Positions 7,635-16,044 of a stretch of 26,365 nt of DNA are shown piece by piece. The position numbers were made by a program, and so were the translations under genes. Each line of letters opens with the position of its first letter. Within the stretch, counting starts at the first letter, position 1. Under the pieces are notes generated by a model that saw only the letters and a program-made list of their open reading frames with translations, searched no databases and was not told the DNA's origin. Source of the DNA: CAYMTN01 sp964393335. Lineage in GTDB: Bacteria > Chloroflexota > Anaerolineae > Aggregatilineales > Aggregatilineaceae. Location of the stretch: positions 1 to 26,365 of the forward strand of contig CAYMTN010000053.1 of the NCBI GenBank assembly GCA_964393335.1, read 5' to 3'.

Positions 7635-8324
7635 ATGCGGGGCTGGGGTATCGTGGGAAGCGGGATCGTCGCATTGTGGATCGCGGCTGTCTTGCTGGCA
7701 CTAGTCCCAGCCGCCGGTGCCCTACAGGGGACGCCGACACCGCCTCCGGTCGTGTTCTTTCAAGATGATTTCGCCACGTACAGCCATCGCTGGCTTGAGT
7801 CAGAGTCGCCAAAGGCGTCGGTTGCTTACCGGTCGGGGGCGCTGAATCTGCGCGTGGTGTCGCCGGGAGTCGGGGTCTGGTCGGTGCCGGATTTTGACAC
7901 AGCGCTAGACAATTACCGTATCGAAACGACGGTGACCGTCAACGGTGGCAGCGCCGATTCCGTGATCGGCTTTGTGCTGGCATCCCAGGGTAATGATCGG
8001 TTTTACGCGTTGGGCGCAACGGTGCCAGGGGATTGGCGGCTGTTGTTCTATGAGAACGGCGCGTGGACTGACCTGACTCCCGGAACAAAAACGGCTGCGC
8101 GGTCAACACGGAACACAGACGATATGCCGTTTGTGCTGCGGGCTGACGTCACGGGCGAGACGCTGGCCCTGTGGATCAATGACCGTCCCGGCGGCCAGGT
8201 CCGGCTGGACGAACCCATGCATGGAGGGGTCTTCGGGCTGTTTGCCCGCGCTGGCCGGGGATACATTGACGTGTCGTTTGATGATGTGACAGTGACGGAA
8301 CTGACTGAGGATGACGAATCGTGA
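7635..8324 (+). CDS. secreted LamG/concanavalin-like domain protein
   Basis: A 229-residue protein with a signal peptide (MRGWG then a hydrophobic run to about residue 30, ending near AAGALQG). The rest is one beta-sandwich-like domain: FQDDFATYSHRWLES at its start, IGFVLASQGNDRFYALG in the middle, LALWINDRPGGQV and a closing VSFDDVTVTEL. This is the pattern of concanavalin/LamG or 3-keto-disaccharide-hydrolase-like folds, which often bind carbohydrate. ATG 7635 is supported by GGGAG 7 bp upstream and by the signal peptide. Its stop overlaps the next gene's start (GTGA). Ligand unknown; no catalytic residues identified. Confidence 0.75.
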   Translation: MRGWGIVGSGIVALWIAAVLLALVPAAGALQGTPTPPPVVFFQDDFATYSHRWLESESPKASVAYRSGALNLRVVSPGVGVWSVPDFDTALDNYRIETTVTVNGGSADSVIGFVLASQGNDRFYALGATVPGDWRLLFYENGAWTDLTPGTKTAARSTRNTDDMPFVLRADVTGETLALWINDRPGGQVRLDEPMHGGVFGLFARAGRGYIDVSFDDVTVTELTEDDES

Positions 8325-9748
8325 CGGACGTTATTCGGCCATTTCACCGATTATCCGGCTCAGCCGATGAGGTTGGCCGCGCCGGGCCATCCTGGACGCT
8401 GCGCGTGATGCGGCTGCATTTTGGATTGGCCGGGCTGGTGTTATTTGCGGCAGCGCTGGCCGTATTTGGACTGGTATACGCGGATTTCGACCGCATTCAG
8501 TTAGGGCTTGATCTGCGCATCACGCAGCCCGGCAGCATCTATGATCGGGATATTCAACTCAAGCTGGCGCTAGGCGTTGTGCTGGGGCTGCTCAGCCTGA
8601 TCCCATTTCGTGCCGTGAGCCGCCTGGCGCGGCGGCGGCGGGGCGCGGTGCTGTTATCACGCACAGCGGCAGCGCTGCTGCTGGTGGGGCTGCCGGTCGG
8701 GTTGATGCTGTGGCGGTGGGTGGCGAATCTACCGGAATCGCCCGAGGACATGACCACGGTCCAGCAGGTTGCGAACGATGTGTCATTGGGCGTGCAGGCG
8801 CTGGCGGCTGTGATCGTCGGGCAGGCGGTGTTGGCGCTGTGGTATCAGGTCTGGTTGTCATTGGGATCGGTGCGACGTACGTTGGTCGCCAGGGACGAAA
8901 CGATCAATCCACCGTTATCCCGGTTGCAGCGGGGCGCTGGCGCGGCGTGGTTGGTGTTGACGGTCGGGCTGGGGGGCGCGCTCGGTGTCATGACCGACTG
9001 GTTGTACGAGATTCCTGTGCCCAGGCCGGAACCGGGCGATCTGCTCTACGCGACGTCATTTGACGACTTCAACGACGAATGGGATATTTTCCCGGGACGG
9101 GATGCGGCGCAGATCGTCAGCGCCGAGTCGTTGAGTCTGGTGGGCGTAGATGCAGCTAACGCGCCGCTGGCTGGGGATGTGCTGCTGATCAAGCACGGTT
9201 CTGGCGTGCCGGACGAAGTTATCTGGTCGTCGCTCGACCGTAAGTTCAGCGATCTGGACCTGCGCGTGACAACGCGCTTGATCGCTGGCCCGGTCGATCA
9301 GAACCAGTTTGGCGTTATTTTTCGCTACCGGGATGCGGAGAATTTTTACGTGTTCAACATCACCGGTGACGGGTATTACTTGCTGAAAAAAGTCACCGGT
9401 GGCGTTCAGGAGACAATCAGCGATTGGGTCACTTCTGATGCCATTATTCAGGGTGAAGCGGCCAACGTAGTCCGGGTCGTGGCACGCGGGGATGAATTTC
9501 GGTTTTACGTCAACGGTCAAGCGATGCCGCTGTGCATGAAAGGCGAAAACAAAAACAGTATGTGGACTAGTCCCGGCGTGTGTTTTACCGATGAACTGCG
9601 GTATGTATACCGGGACGCGGCGTTCGACCAGGGGCGTGTCGCGCTGGCTGCCGGGACGATTGATGGCAGTGAGGTTCAGGTGGCGTTTGACGATCTGGTG
9701 ATCGTCGGTCCTGCTCCGGACGTGATGACGGTTGGGATCGACCAGTAA
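8321..9748 (+). CDS. five-helix membrane protein with C-terminal LamG-like domain
   Basis: A 475-residue protein with about five membrane helices (roughly 35-55, 80-100, 110-130, 150-178, 205-228). An extracytoplasmic domain follows, similar in layout to the protein encoded just upstream: LLYATSFDDFNDEWDIF at its start, FGVIFRYRDAENFYVFNI in the middle, EFRFYVNG, and a closing VQVAFDDLVIVG. It is thus a paralogous sensing or binding domain on a membrane anchor. GTG 8321 overlaps the upstream stop by 4 bp, with GAGG at 8306-8309. Its stop TAA shares one base with the mtaB start (TAATG). Function not known; the pair may form a surface carbohydrate-binding unit (inference). Confidence 0.72.
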   Translation: MTDVIRPFHRLSGSADEVGRAGPSWTLRVMRLHFGLAGLVLFAAALAVFGLVYADFDRIQLGLDLRITQPGSIYDRDIQLKLALGVVLGLLSLIPFRAVSRLARRRRGAVLLSRTAAALLLVGLPVGLMLWRWVANLPESPEDMTTVQQVANDVSLGVQALAAVIVGQAVLALWYQVWLSLGSVRRTLVARDETINPPLSRLQRGAGAAWLVLTVGLGGALGVMTDWLYEIPVPRPEPGDLLYATSFDDFNDEWDIFPGRDAAQIVSAESLSLVGVDAANAPLAGDVLLIKHGSGVPDEVIWSSLDRKFSDLDLRVTTRLIAGPVDQNQFGVIFRYRDAENFYVFNITGDGYYLLKKVTGGVQETISDWVTSDAIIQGEAANVVRVVARGDEFRFYVNGQAMPLCMKGENKNSMWTSPGVCFTDELRYVYRDAAFDQGRVALAAGTIDGSEVQVAFDDLVIVGPAPDVMTVGIDQ

Positions 9749-11064
9749 TGAGTGATGGTATGCGCGTTTATTTGGAAACGACCGGCTGCCGGTTGAATCA
9801 GAGCGAGGTCGAGACACTGGCCCGGCAGTTCAGGCAGGCCGGGCATACGATTGTAACGTCGGCGGAAGAGGCGGACCTGTGCGTGGTCAACACGTGCGCC
9901 GTGACGCGCGAAGCGACACGGTCCAGCCGCAACGTGATCCGCCGCCTGAATCGCAGCAACGCCCAGGCACAGATCGTCGCAACCGGCTGTTACGCGCATC
10001 TCTCGCCCGACACGGTCGGCGGGCTGCCGGGCGTGTCTCAGGTCGTCAATAGCCTGGACAAAGACCGGCTGGTGCCGCTGGTGCTTCACATGGACCCCGC
10101 CGATCCGGTGTTTGAGCGCGAACCGTTGAGCCGGGAGCCAACCAGCGGAGCGTTGGGGCGCACGCGCGCATTTGTCAAGGCGCAGGACGGGTGCAACAAC
10201 CGGTGCACGTTCTGCGTCACGACAGTCGCGCGCGGAGCAGCCCGCAGCCGACCGCTGGACGACGTCGTAAGCGAGATACAGGCCCTGGCGGAATCCGGGT
10301 ACCGGGAGGCTGTGCTGACGGGCGTGCATTTGGGGTCATACGGGCATGATCGCCGTGAGCGGGATGGGCTGCTGGCGCTGGTACGCGCGATCCTGGATGA
10401 CACGGATATCCAACGATTACGCCTGTCGTCGCTCGAACCCTGGGACCTCGCGCCGGATTTCTTCCGGTTATGGGACAGTCCGCGCCTGTGCCGCCATTTA
10501 CATTTGCCGCTGCAAAGCGGCTGTGACGCGACCCTCAAGCGTATGGCACGGCACACGTCGCAGGCCGCATTCCGCGACTTGGTGGCGGCGGCACGTACGT
10601 CGATCCCCGATCTGGCGATCAGCACCGACATCATCACGGGTTTTCCCGGCGAAACGGACGCCGAGTTTGACGACAGTTACGCGTTTGTGCGTGAGATGGA
10701 TTTCATGAAGCTGCATGTTTTCCGGTATTCGCAGCGCGCTGGAACTGCCGCTGCACGCATGCCGGGGCAGGTGTCGGTCGAGGTCAAAAAAGAGCGCAGC
10801 GCGCGCATGCTGGCCCTGTCTGACGAAGGCGCGCAGCGTTTTTGCCGGCGTTTCATCGGGCGTGAGATGGCGGTCTTGTGGGAACAAATCACTGGGGCCT
10901 CAGGGGATGGTTACTTCAACTCCGGGCTGACGGATAACTACATTCGTGTCGAGATGACAGCCCCGCGCGTGTTGACGAACCAGATCGACTGCGTGCGGCT
11001 GTCCGCGATCACGGAACGGGGTATGCGGGCCGACGTCGTGCCGGTGCTTGAAGGGAACGGTTGA
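9748..11064 (+). CDS. mtaB: tRNA (t6A37) methylthiotransferase MtaB-like
   Basis: A 438-residue radical-SAM methylthiotransferase that converts t6A37 to ms2t6A37 in tRNAs. The N-terminal UPF0004 domain has the three auxiliary-cluster cysteines Cys14 (GCRLNQSE), Cys50 (NTCAVT) and Cys81 (TGCYA). The radical-SAM CX3CX2C is at Cys149, Cys153 and Cys156 (DGCNNRCTFC). STDIITGFPGETDAEF is the conserved later barrel segment, and a short TRAM-like RNA-binding domain ends the protein. The GCRLNQSE signature and length favour MtaB over MiaB or RimO. It overlaps the stop of the preceding gene by one base and the HIT gene by one base. Confidence 0.9.
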   Translation: MSDGMRVYLETTGCRLNQSEVETLARQFRQAGHTIVTSAEEADLCVVNTCAVTREATRSSRNVIRRLNRSNAQAQIVATGCYAHLSPDTVGGLPGVSQVVNSLDKDRLVPLVLHMDPADPVFEREPLSREPTSGALGRTRAFVKAQDGCNNRCTFCVTTVARGAARSRPLDDVVSEIQALAESGYREAVLTGVHLGSYGHDRRERDGLLALVRAILDDTDIQRLRLSSLEPWDLAPDFFRLWDSPRLCRHLHLPLQSGCDATLKRMARHTSQAAFRDLVAAARTSIPDLAISTDIITGFPGETDAEFDDSYAFVREMDFMKLHVFRYSQRAGTAAARMPGQVSVEVKKERSARMLALSDEGAQRFCRRFIGREMAVLWEQITGASGDGYFNSGLTDNYIRVEMTAPRVLTNQIDCVRLSAITERGMRADVVPVLEGNG

Positions 11065-11405
11065 TGGAGTGCCCATTCTGCCAGATTGTGGCGGGCGAAC
11101 GGCCCGCCAGGATCGTATATGAAGATGATCATGCGGTGGCGTTCGTGGATGCCAATCCTCATGCGCCGACACACATTCTGGTCGTGCCGCGCGAGCACAT
11201 CGCCGGACCGCTGGACGTGGACGATACGAACGAGTATGTGATCGGCCATCTGGTGACCGTAGCGGGGCAGGTCGCGCGGCAGGCCGGAATCGCCGCAGAT
11301 GGTTACCGGCTGGTGCTGAACCAGGGGCATAACGGGGGGCAATCGGTGTTTCACATCCATTTGCACGTACTGGGCGGTCGCCGGATGCACTGGCCGCCGG
11401 GATAA
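11064..11405 (+). CDS. HIT-family nucleotide hydrolase
   Basis: A 113-residue histidine-triad protein (HinT-like), hydrolysing purine nucleoside phosphoramidates or adenylates. The triad HIHLH lies at 97-101, with His99 as nucleophile, after NQGHNGGQSVF. The N-terminal CPFC pair (Cys3/Cys6) is a zinc site common in bacterial HIT proteins, and HILVVPREH is conserved. ATG 11064 shares a base with the mtaB stop (TGATG); the TTG three bases upstream is possible but less likely. Co-translation with mtaB is expected. Confidence 0.93.
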   Translation: MECPFCQIVAGERPARIVYEDDHAVAFVDANPHAPTHILVVPREHIAGPLDVDDTNEYVIGHLVTVAGQVARQAGIAADGYRLVLNQGHNGGQSVFHIHLHVLGGRRMHWPPG

Positions 11406-11420
11406 CCTGGCGCGCGACGG

Positions 11421-11450
11421 TTGGCGACAATGGCTGTGCGTCGTTATAAT
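11421..11450 (+). promoter_or_regulatory. yqeY promoter
   Basis: Consensus TATAAT (11445-11450) 18 bp after TTGGCG (11421-11426), 32 bp before the yqeY start. GCGTCCC follows the -10 box, similar to the rpmB and response-regulator promoters. Confidence 0.55.
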
Positions 11451-11482
11451 GCGTCCCGGTTCTCGAAATCAGGATTGAGGGC

Positions 11483-11929
11483 ATGATGCATCCCAAAGAA
11501 CGCATTCAACAGGATTTGAAGGCCGCGATGAAGTCCGGTGATACCCAGCGCCGTGAAGTACTGCGCCTGCTGATGGCCGCATTCAAGCAGGTGGAAGTCG
11601 ATCAGCGAATCGAACTCGCCGAGAGTGACGCATTGGGGATTCTGACATCCGAAGCGAAAAAACGGCGCGAGGCTATCGAAGAAATGGATCGAGCCGGGCG
11701 GACCGAGTTAGCCGACCAGGAACGGTACGAGTTGGGTGTGATCGAGATGTACCTGCCGGAACAACTCAGCCGCGACGACATTGAAGCGCTGGCGCGTGAA
11801 GCGATTCAAGAAGTTGGCGCGACGACGCCCAAAGACATGGGGCAGGTGATGCGTGTGCTGATGCCGCGCCTCAAGGGGCAGGCTGACGGCAAGCTGGTTA
11901 ATGTTATCGTGCGGGAATTGCTTGGTTAA
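11483..11929 (+). CDS. yqeY: GatB/YqeY domain protein
   Basis: A 148-residue helical protein of the YqeY family, related to the C-terminal tRNA-binding domain of GatB. Family patterns are the start MHPKERIQQDLKAAMKSGD, then LRLLMAAFKQVEVD, then EAKKRREAIEEM and the end segment DMGQVMRVLMPRLKGQADGKLVN. Two adjacent ATG codons (11483, 11486) are both usable: AGGA lies 8 bp before the first and GAGG 5 bp before the second. It has its own promoter and is followed by a hairpin. The biological role of free-standing YqeY is not firmly established; a tRNA-linked role is assumed from the domain. Confidence 0.93.
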   Translation: MMHPKERIQQDLKAAMKSGDTQRREVLRLLMAAFKQVEVDQRIELAESDALGILTSEAKKRREAIEEMDRAGRTELADQERYELGVIEMYLPEQLSRDDIEALAREAIQEVGATTPKDMGQVMRVLMPRLKGQADGKLVNVIVRELLG

Positions 11930-11979
11930 ACCACCCACAACCGACCGGTTTACAGCCGTAGCAGGCAATAACTGACGAG

Positions 11980-12003
11980 AAGCGGGCGCGGCGGTGCCCG
12001 CTT
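11980..12003 (+). terminator. hairpin between yqeY and the 7TM-HD gene
   Basis: AAGCGGGC, 8-base loop, GCCCGCTT: a perfect 8-bp stem followed by an interrupted T-rich stretch. It is 50 bp after the yqeY stop and 22 bp before the next start codon, so it may be a weak terminator or attenuator. Confidence 0.5.
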
Positions 12004-12025
12004 TGGATTTTCCTGGGGGACTGTC

Positions 12026-14374
12026 ATGAATTCTGCCGAACAGGTTTCCGATACCCGGCAGGAAGCTCTGCAACGTCTGTGGCAGCGGGCGACATACGTA
12101 TTGCTGGTCGGCGCTTTTCTGCTGGGCGGGTCGTTGATCATCGCCTCGGATGTGCTGATTCCATCCAAGAGTAAGGTGGCGCTCGAAGCGGGGCAGGTGG
12201 CCCCGCGTGATATCCTGGCCCCGCGCAGCTTGAAGTATGAAAGTGACGTGCTGTCACAGGCCAAACGTGACGCGCAGGTCGCCGCCGTGCGCCCGGTGTA
12301 TGATCCGCCTGATCCGGCGGTGGATACCGAACAGACTCAACTGGCCCGGCAGATTCTGGATTTCATCGAGAACGTGCGGTACAACGATTTTGCCACACTT
12401 GACCAGAAAAAAGAGGATATGGCGGCCATCACGGCGCTAAACCTGTCTGCGCCGGTCACCGAGGCGATCCTCACGATTGACGATGACAGCAAGTGGCGCG
12501 CGATTGACGCGCAGGTCATGCGGCTGCTTGAGCGGGTGATGAGCGGCGAAGTCCGAGAGGATAATATCCAGGCCCAAAAGGACGCGCTGCCCAACTTGAT
12601 CAGCGCAACCTACAGTGAAACCGAGGTCCAGATCATCACCGGGATCGTCAGCGACCTGATACGCGTCAACGCGTTTTACAACGAGGAATTGACGCACCAG
12701 GCCGAGCTTCAAGCCGCGCAAAATGTGCCGGTCGAGGTGCGGACCTTCGCACGCGGGCAGATGATCATTCGCGCCGGAGAGATCGCAACGGCGGCGCACA
12801 TCGAGGCGCTGGAGCAGTTTGGCCTGCTGCGTGAAACCAAACACCGCACCGAGCGTTTTGTGGGCGGCCTGCTGGCGATGTCGCTCGTCACCGCGTTGAT
12901 GGGCGCATACGTCCAAAAGTTCCATCCCCGGCTGGTCACGGATATCCGGCTCCTGGTCGTGTTGGGGGTGATGTTTTTGTCCGCGCTGGCGGCTGCCCAA
13001 CTGGTTGATCCAGACAATCTCGCCCAGCCGTACTACTTCCCGGCGGCGGCGCTGCCATTTTTGGTGACGACGCTGGTAAGTCCCCAGCTAGCCATCGTGA
13101 TGGTGCTTTCCCTGGCGACGTTGGCGGGGTTCGTGACCGGATCGTCACTCGAATTTGCCGTTTTGATCGCGTTTGGCGGGGCGTTAGGCGTGTTGAGCCT
13201 AGGGCGGACCGAGCGCCTGAACGCGTATTTTGTGGCCGGGGGCGTGGTCAGCGCAACCAGCATGTGCGTTGCGCTGCTCTTTGCGCTGAGCACCGATTCA
13301 CCGCCCGATCTGGTGACCGTGCTCTCGCAGATGGTCGGCTCGCTGGCAAACGGGTTGTTCTCGGCGGCGGTGGCGCTGGTTGGCCTCTACGTGATCAGCA
13401 ACCTGCTCAACATCCCTACCAGCTTGAAAATAGTCGAGCTGCTCCAGCCCAACCACCCGCTTTTGCAGCGTGTGCTGCGCGAAGCGCCGGGCACGTACCA
13501 GCACAGTTTGCAGGTGGCGAATCTGGCCGAGTTGGGTGCCCAGCAGGTCAATGCGAATGCGTCGCTGCTGCGCGTGGCGGCGATGTATCACGACGTCGGC
13601 AAGATTTTGAACCCTCACTTTTTCGTTGAGAATCAGGCCGACGGCGTGAATCCGCACGAGACATTGGGCGATCCCTGGCAGAGCGCGCGAATCATCATCG
13701 GTCACGTGACGGAAGGCGACCGGCTGGCACGCCGCTACCGTCTGCCAAACCGGATTCGAGACTTTATCATGGAGCATCACGGCACGACACAGGTCCTATA
13801 TTTCTACCGTGCCGCGCTCAAACGGGCTGAACAAACCGGTGAAACGGTTGATACGGAGGATTTCACCTATCCGGGGCCGCGTCCGCAGTCACGCGAAACA
13901 GCGATTCTGATGCTGGCTGACGGGTGTGAAAGCAGCGTGCGCGCGCGGCGTCCGCAGAGCCGGGATGACATTCGTGAGACGGTAGACTATATTTTTGAAA
14001 CCCGGCTGCAGAGCGGCCAACTTGACGAGAGCGGCCTGACACTCAACGATCTCCGGCTGCTACGTGACGCTTTTCTGACGGCGCTGCAAGGTGTGTTCCA
14101 TCCCCGGATCGCCTATCCAGGCGCACCCGGCCAGTCCGCCGAGGCGCTGCCCGGCGGGGCTGTTTCGCAACTGCCGGCGGGGACGGCGACGCAGGCCGAC
14201 AAGGACGCTGCGCCGGAATCTGCACCGGACGATGCGGCGGCAGCAGAGCAAGGGGATGTGGTGCCTGATGTGGCCGGTGTGGTCGTGGAAGGGGCCGGCG
14301 AGTCGGTCGGGCCAGTCAGGCACGAACGGGGGGATGTTCCCCCATCGGGTACGGTTGTGCGGCGAACGGAATGA
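12026..14374 (+). CDS. 7TM-HD phosphohydrolase, PgpH-like (c-di-AMP phosphodiesterase family)
   Basis: A 782-residue membrane protein with the PgpH/YqfF layout: short cytoplasmic start, one helix (about 24-48), an extracytoplasmic 7TMR-HDED domain (about 50-275, beginning LEAGQVAPRDILAPRSL), a seven-helix block (about 280-470) and a cytoplasmic HD domain. HD-domain metal ligands are visible: His493 (YQHSLQ), His522-Asp523 (MYHDVGK), a His in IIGHV, EHH and LADG. In known members this domain cleaves c-di-AMP. A tail of about 70 Ala/Glu/Asp/Gly-rich residues is longer than usual. ATG 12026 has GGGGGA about 7 bp upstream. ybeY follows after 19 bp, the usual partner of this family. Confidence 0.9.
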   Translation: MNSAEQVSDTRQEALQRLWQRATYVLLVGAFLLGGSLIIASDVLIPSKSKVALEAGQVAPRDILAPRSLKYESDVLSQAKRDAQVAAVRPVYDPPDPAVDTEQTQLARQILDFIENVRYNDFATLDQKKEDMAAITALNLSAPVTEAILTIDDDSKWRAIDAQVMRLLERVMSGEVREDNIQAQKDALPNLISATYSETEVQIITGIVSDLIRVNAFYNEELTHQAELQAAQNVPVEVRTFARGQMIIRAGEIATAAHIEALEQFGLLRETKHRTERFVGGLLAMSLVTALMGAYVQKFHPRLVTDIRLLVVLGVMFLSALAAAQLVDPDNLAQPYYFPAAALPFLVTTLVSPQLAIVMVLSLATLAGFVTGSSLEFAVLIAFGGALGVLSLGRTERLNAYFVAGGVVSATSMCVALLFALSTDSPPDLVTVLSQMVGSLANGLFSAAVALVGLYVISNLLNIPTSLKIVELLQPNHPLLQRVLREAPGTYQHSLQVANLAELGAQQVNANASLLRVAAMYHDVGKILNPHFFVENQADGVNPHETLGDPWQSARIIIGHVTEGDRLARRYRLPNRIRDFIMEHHGTTQVLYFYRAALKRAEQTGETVDTEDFTYPGPRPQSRETAILMLADGCESSVRARRPQSRDDIRETVDYIFETRLQSGQLDESGLTLNDLRLLRDAFLTALQGVFHPRIAYPGAPGQSAEALPGGAVSQLPAGTATQADKDAAPESAPDDAAAAEQGDVVPDVAGVVVEGAGESVGPVRHERGDVPPSGTVVRRTE

Positions 14375-14393
14375 ACAAAGGCATGGTGGAAGT

Positions 14394-14912
14394 GTGACCC
14401 AGGCATATGATCTGAATCTGCATTTGCAGCTTGAAACAGAGGTAAACCTGCCGGTGGAGCGTCTTTACCGGGCGGTGGAGTGGGTGCTGGAAAAACATGA
14501 CGTTGAACGGGGCACCGGGTTGAGCGTAGTAGTTGGGACCGACGACGATGTGCGCCACCTGAACCGGCAGTATCGCGCCGTCGATGCGCCGACGGACGTG
14601 TTATCATTCCCGGCTGATCCGTCGCCTGTGCCGGGCGAGGAACCGTATTTAGGCGATCTGATCCTGTCACTGCCGTATATTCAGCGGCAAGCCGAAGCCG
14701 ACCGGCATTCCGTGTCCGACGAGGTGACGCTCACAGTGATTCACGGTACGTTGCACCTGCTAGGGTACGATCATGACACGCCCGAAAACCAGGCGGCGAT
14801 GTGGGCGGTGCAGGCCGAAGCACTGGCGGCGCTTGAGGTGGGGATCACCGTGCCGCTGTTCGAATTTCCTGACGATGCCGAGGAGGGTGCTCAGCCCGGC
14901 GGGGCTGGATAA
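14394..14912 (+). CDS. ybeY: endoribonuclease YbeY
   Basis: A 172-residue metalloprotein for 16S rRNA 3' end maturation and ribosome quality control. The zinc motif HGTLHLLGYDHD places ligands at His117, His121 and His127; the conserved VLSFP segment is at 69-73. GTG 14394 was chosen because the family begins there and GGTGGA lies just upstream. An in-frame ATG at about 14334, also preceded by G-rich sequence, would add 20 residues inside the end of the upstream gene, so the start is not certain. It lies directly after the PgpH-like gene, as in many bacteria, and ends 13 bp before the next gene. Confidence 0.95.
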   Translation: MTQAYDLNLHLQLETEVNLPVERLYRAVEWVLEKHDVERGTGLSVVVGTDDDVRHLNRQYRAVDAPTDVLSFPADPSPVPGEEPYLGDLILSLPYIQRQAEADRHSVSDEVTLTVIHGTLHLLGYDHDTPENQAAMWAVQAEALAALEVGITVPLFEFPDDAEEGAQPGGAG

Positions 14913-14925
14913 AGGAAGGGGACCC

Positions 14926-15975
14926 GTGCGATATTTCCGACGGTCACGACTGCGTTCCAGCCGGGGGCATGTACGCGTTGACCACGTGTCGCCCCGCGCA
15001 CAATGGGCAGTATGGGCAGCACTGGCGGTGGCGCTGGTTGTGGTGGTGATACTCGTCATCACACAAGTAATCAGGCCCTCGCTCGATCAGGAGGATGCGT
15101 CTAGCCAGAACCGCACTTGGCTCGAATTCGCGTGGACGACCGCGCCTGTCAACCAGGATGCGGTGATACAACTGGCCCGCCGGTTGGATGATAATGACAT
15201 TAACCGGGTTTACCTTGAGGCGGCAGCCTGGCGCACAGATGGCACCCTGTTGGACGGCGAATACGCGGCTGATTTCGTCCGGGCGCTGCGTGAGGCATCA
15301 CCCAAAATCGAGGTGCTGCTGTGGCTGCGCATGTCCGGCGAGGAAATTGCCCAGCCGAATCGCCAGATGGCTGCCGTCGATCTGGCTCAAAAAGCCGTGC
15401 GACAGTGGGATTTCGACGGCGTGCAGCTAAACGGGCGCGCGGTGATCGATGGCAACGAGGCTTATATCCAGTTGGTGCGCGATCTGCGCAGCGCAGTAGG
15501 CTCCGGCGCGTTGCTGTCGGTGACCGTGCCGCCGGACCGTATCCCGACCGATCCGGACGTGCCGATTGGGTCGGCAGCCGAGGCGGAATTGACCTGGGAC
15601 GTGAATTATAAGCAGCGCGTCGGGCTGTTGATGGTGGACGAGATCGTCGTGATGGCACATGCCAGCGGCCTGCTTGATACGGCCCAGTACGAAACCTGGG
15701 TGGCCTATCAGGTCGAGAGTTACATCGAGGCCATGACCGAGTTGGATCGCGCCCCGGAGATTATCATCGCGCTGCCGACGTATGATGTCGCCCCGGATCA
15801 CGATCCGGCAGTCGAAGACGTCAGCGCGGCGGCGCGCGGCGTCAAGGCAGGCATCAAACAGGCCGGGAAACACGGCGACATGGTGAAGGGCGTCGGATTG
15901 TACGAGTATAAATCCACCGATTCGCTGGAATGGGCGCATTACGCTGAAGTGTGGTTGGGCCGCAAGAAGTCGTGA
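14926..15975 (+). CDS. membrane-anchored TIM-barrel, glycoside-hydrolase-like protein
   Basis: A 349-residue protein with an Arg-rich cytoplasmic start, one membrane helix (about 28-50) and an extracytoplasmic alpha/beta barrel-like domain. WDFDGVQLN at 161-169 sits where GH18-type enzymes have DGxDxDxE; the terminal acid is Asn169 here, so hydrolysis by the usual mechanism is doubtful. Other barrel-like segments are IEVLLWLRMS (128-137), LLSVTVPPD, IIIALPTYDV and VKGVGLYEYK. GTG 14926 is supported by AAGGAAGGGGA 5 bp upstream. It may bind glycan or peptidoglycan rather than cut it. Family membership rests on pattern recognition only. Confidence 0.6.
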   Translation: MRYFRRSRLRSSRGHVRVDHVSPRAQWAVWAALAVALVVVVILVITQVIRPSLDQEDASSQNRTWLEFAWTTAPVNQDAVIQLARRLDDNDINRVYLEAAAWRTDGTLLDGEYAADFVRALREASPKIEVLLWLRMSGEEIAQPNRQMAAVDLAQKAVRQWDFDGVQLNGRAVIDGNEAYIQLVRDLRSAVGSGALLSVTVPPDRIPTDPDVPIGSAAEAELTWDVNYKQRVGLLMVDEIVVMAHASGLLDTAQYETWVAYQVESYIEAMTELDRAPEIIIALPTYDVAPDHDPAVEDVSAAARGVKAGIKQAGKHGDMVKGVGLYEYKSTDSLEWAHYAEVWLGRKKS

Positions 15976-15999
15976 TCGGCCTACACACATTGACCATTG

Positions 16000-16026
16000 A
16001 GAGGTGCGAACGGGCGCACCTCTTTT
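16000..16026 (+). terminator. intrinsic terminator ending the ybeY/TIM-barrel operon
   Basis: GAGGTGCG, 6-base loop, CGCACCTC, then TTTT: a perfect 8-bp stem 25 bp after the stop of the TIM-barrel gene. There is no T run on the minus strand, so it serves only the plus-strand operon. Confidence 0.85.
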
Positions 16027-16044
16027 CGTGTCTCGTGACCTCGT

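Noticed and set aside
9056..10329. Minus-strand open frames opposite the second LamG gene and mtaB
   Set aside because: No domain pattern, and they conflict with well-supported overlapping plus-strand genes.
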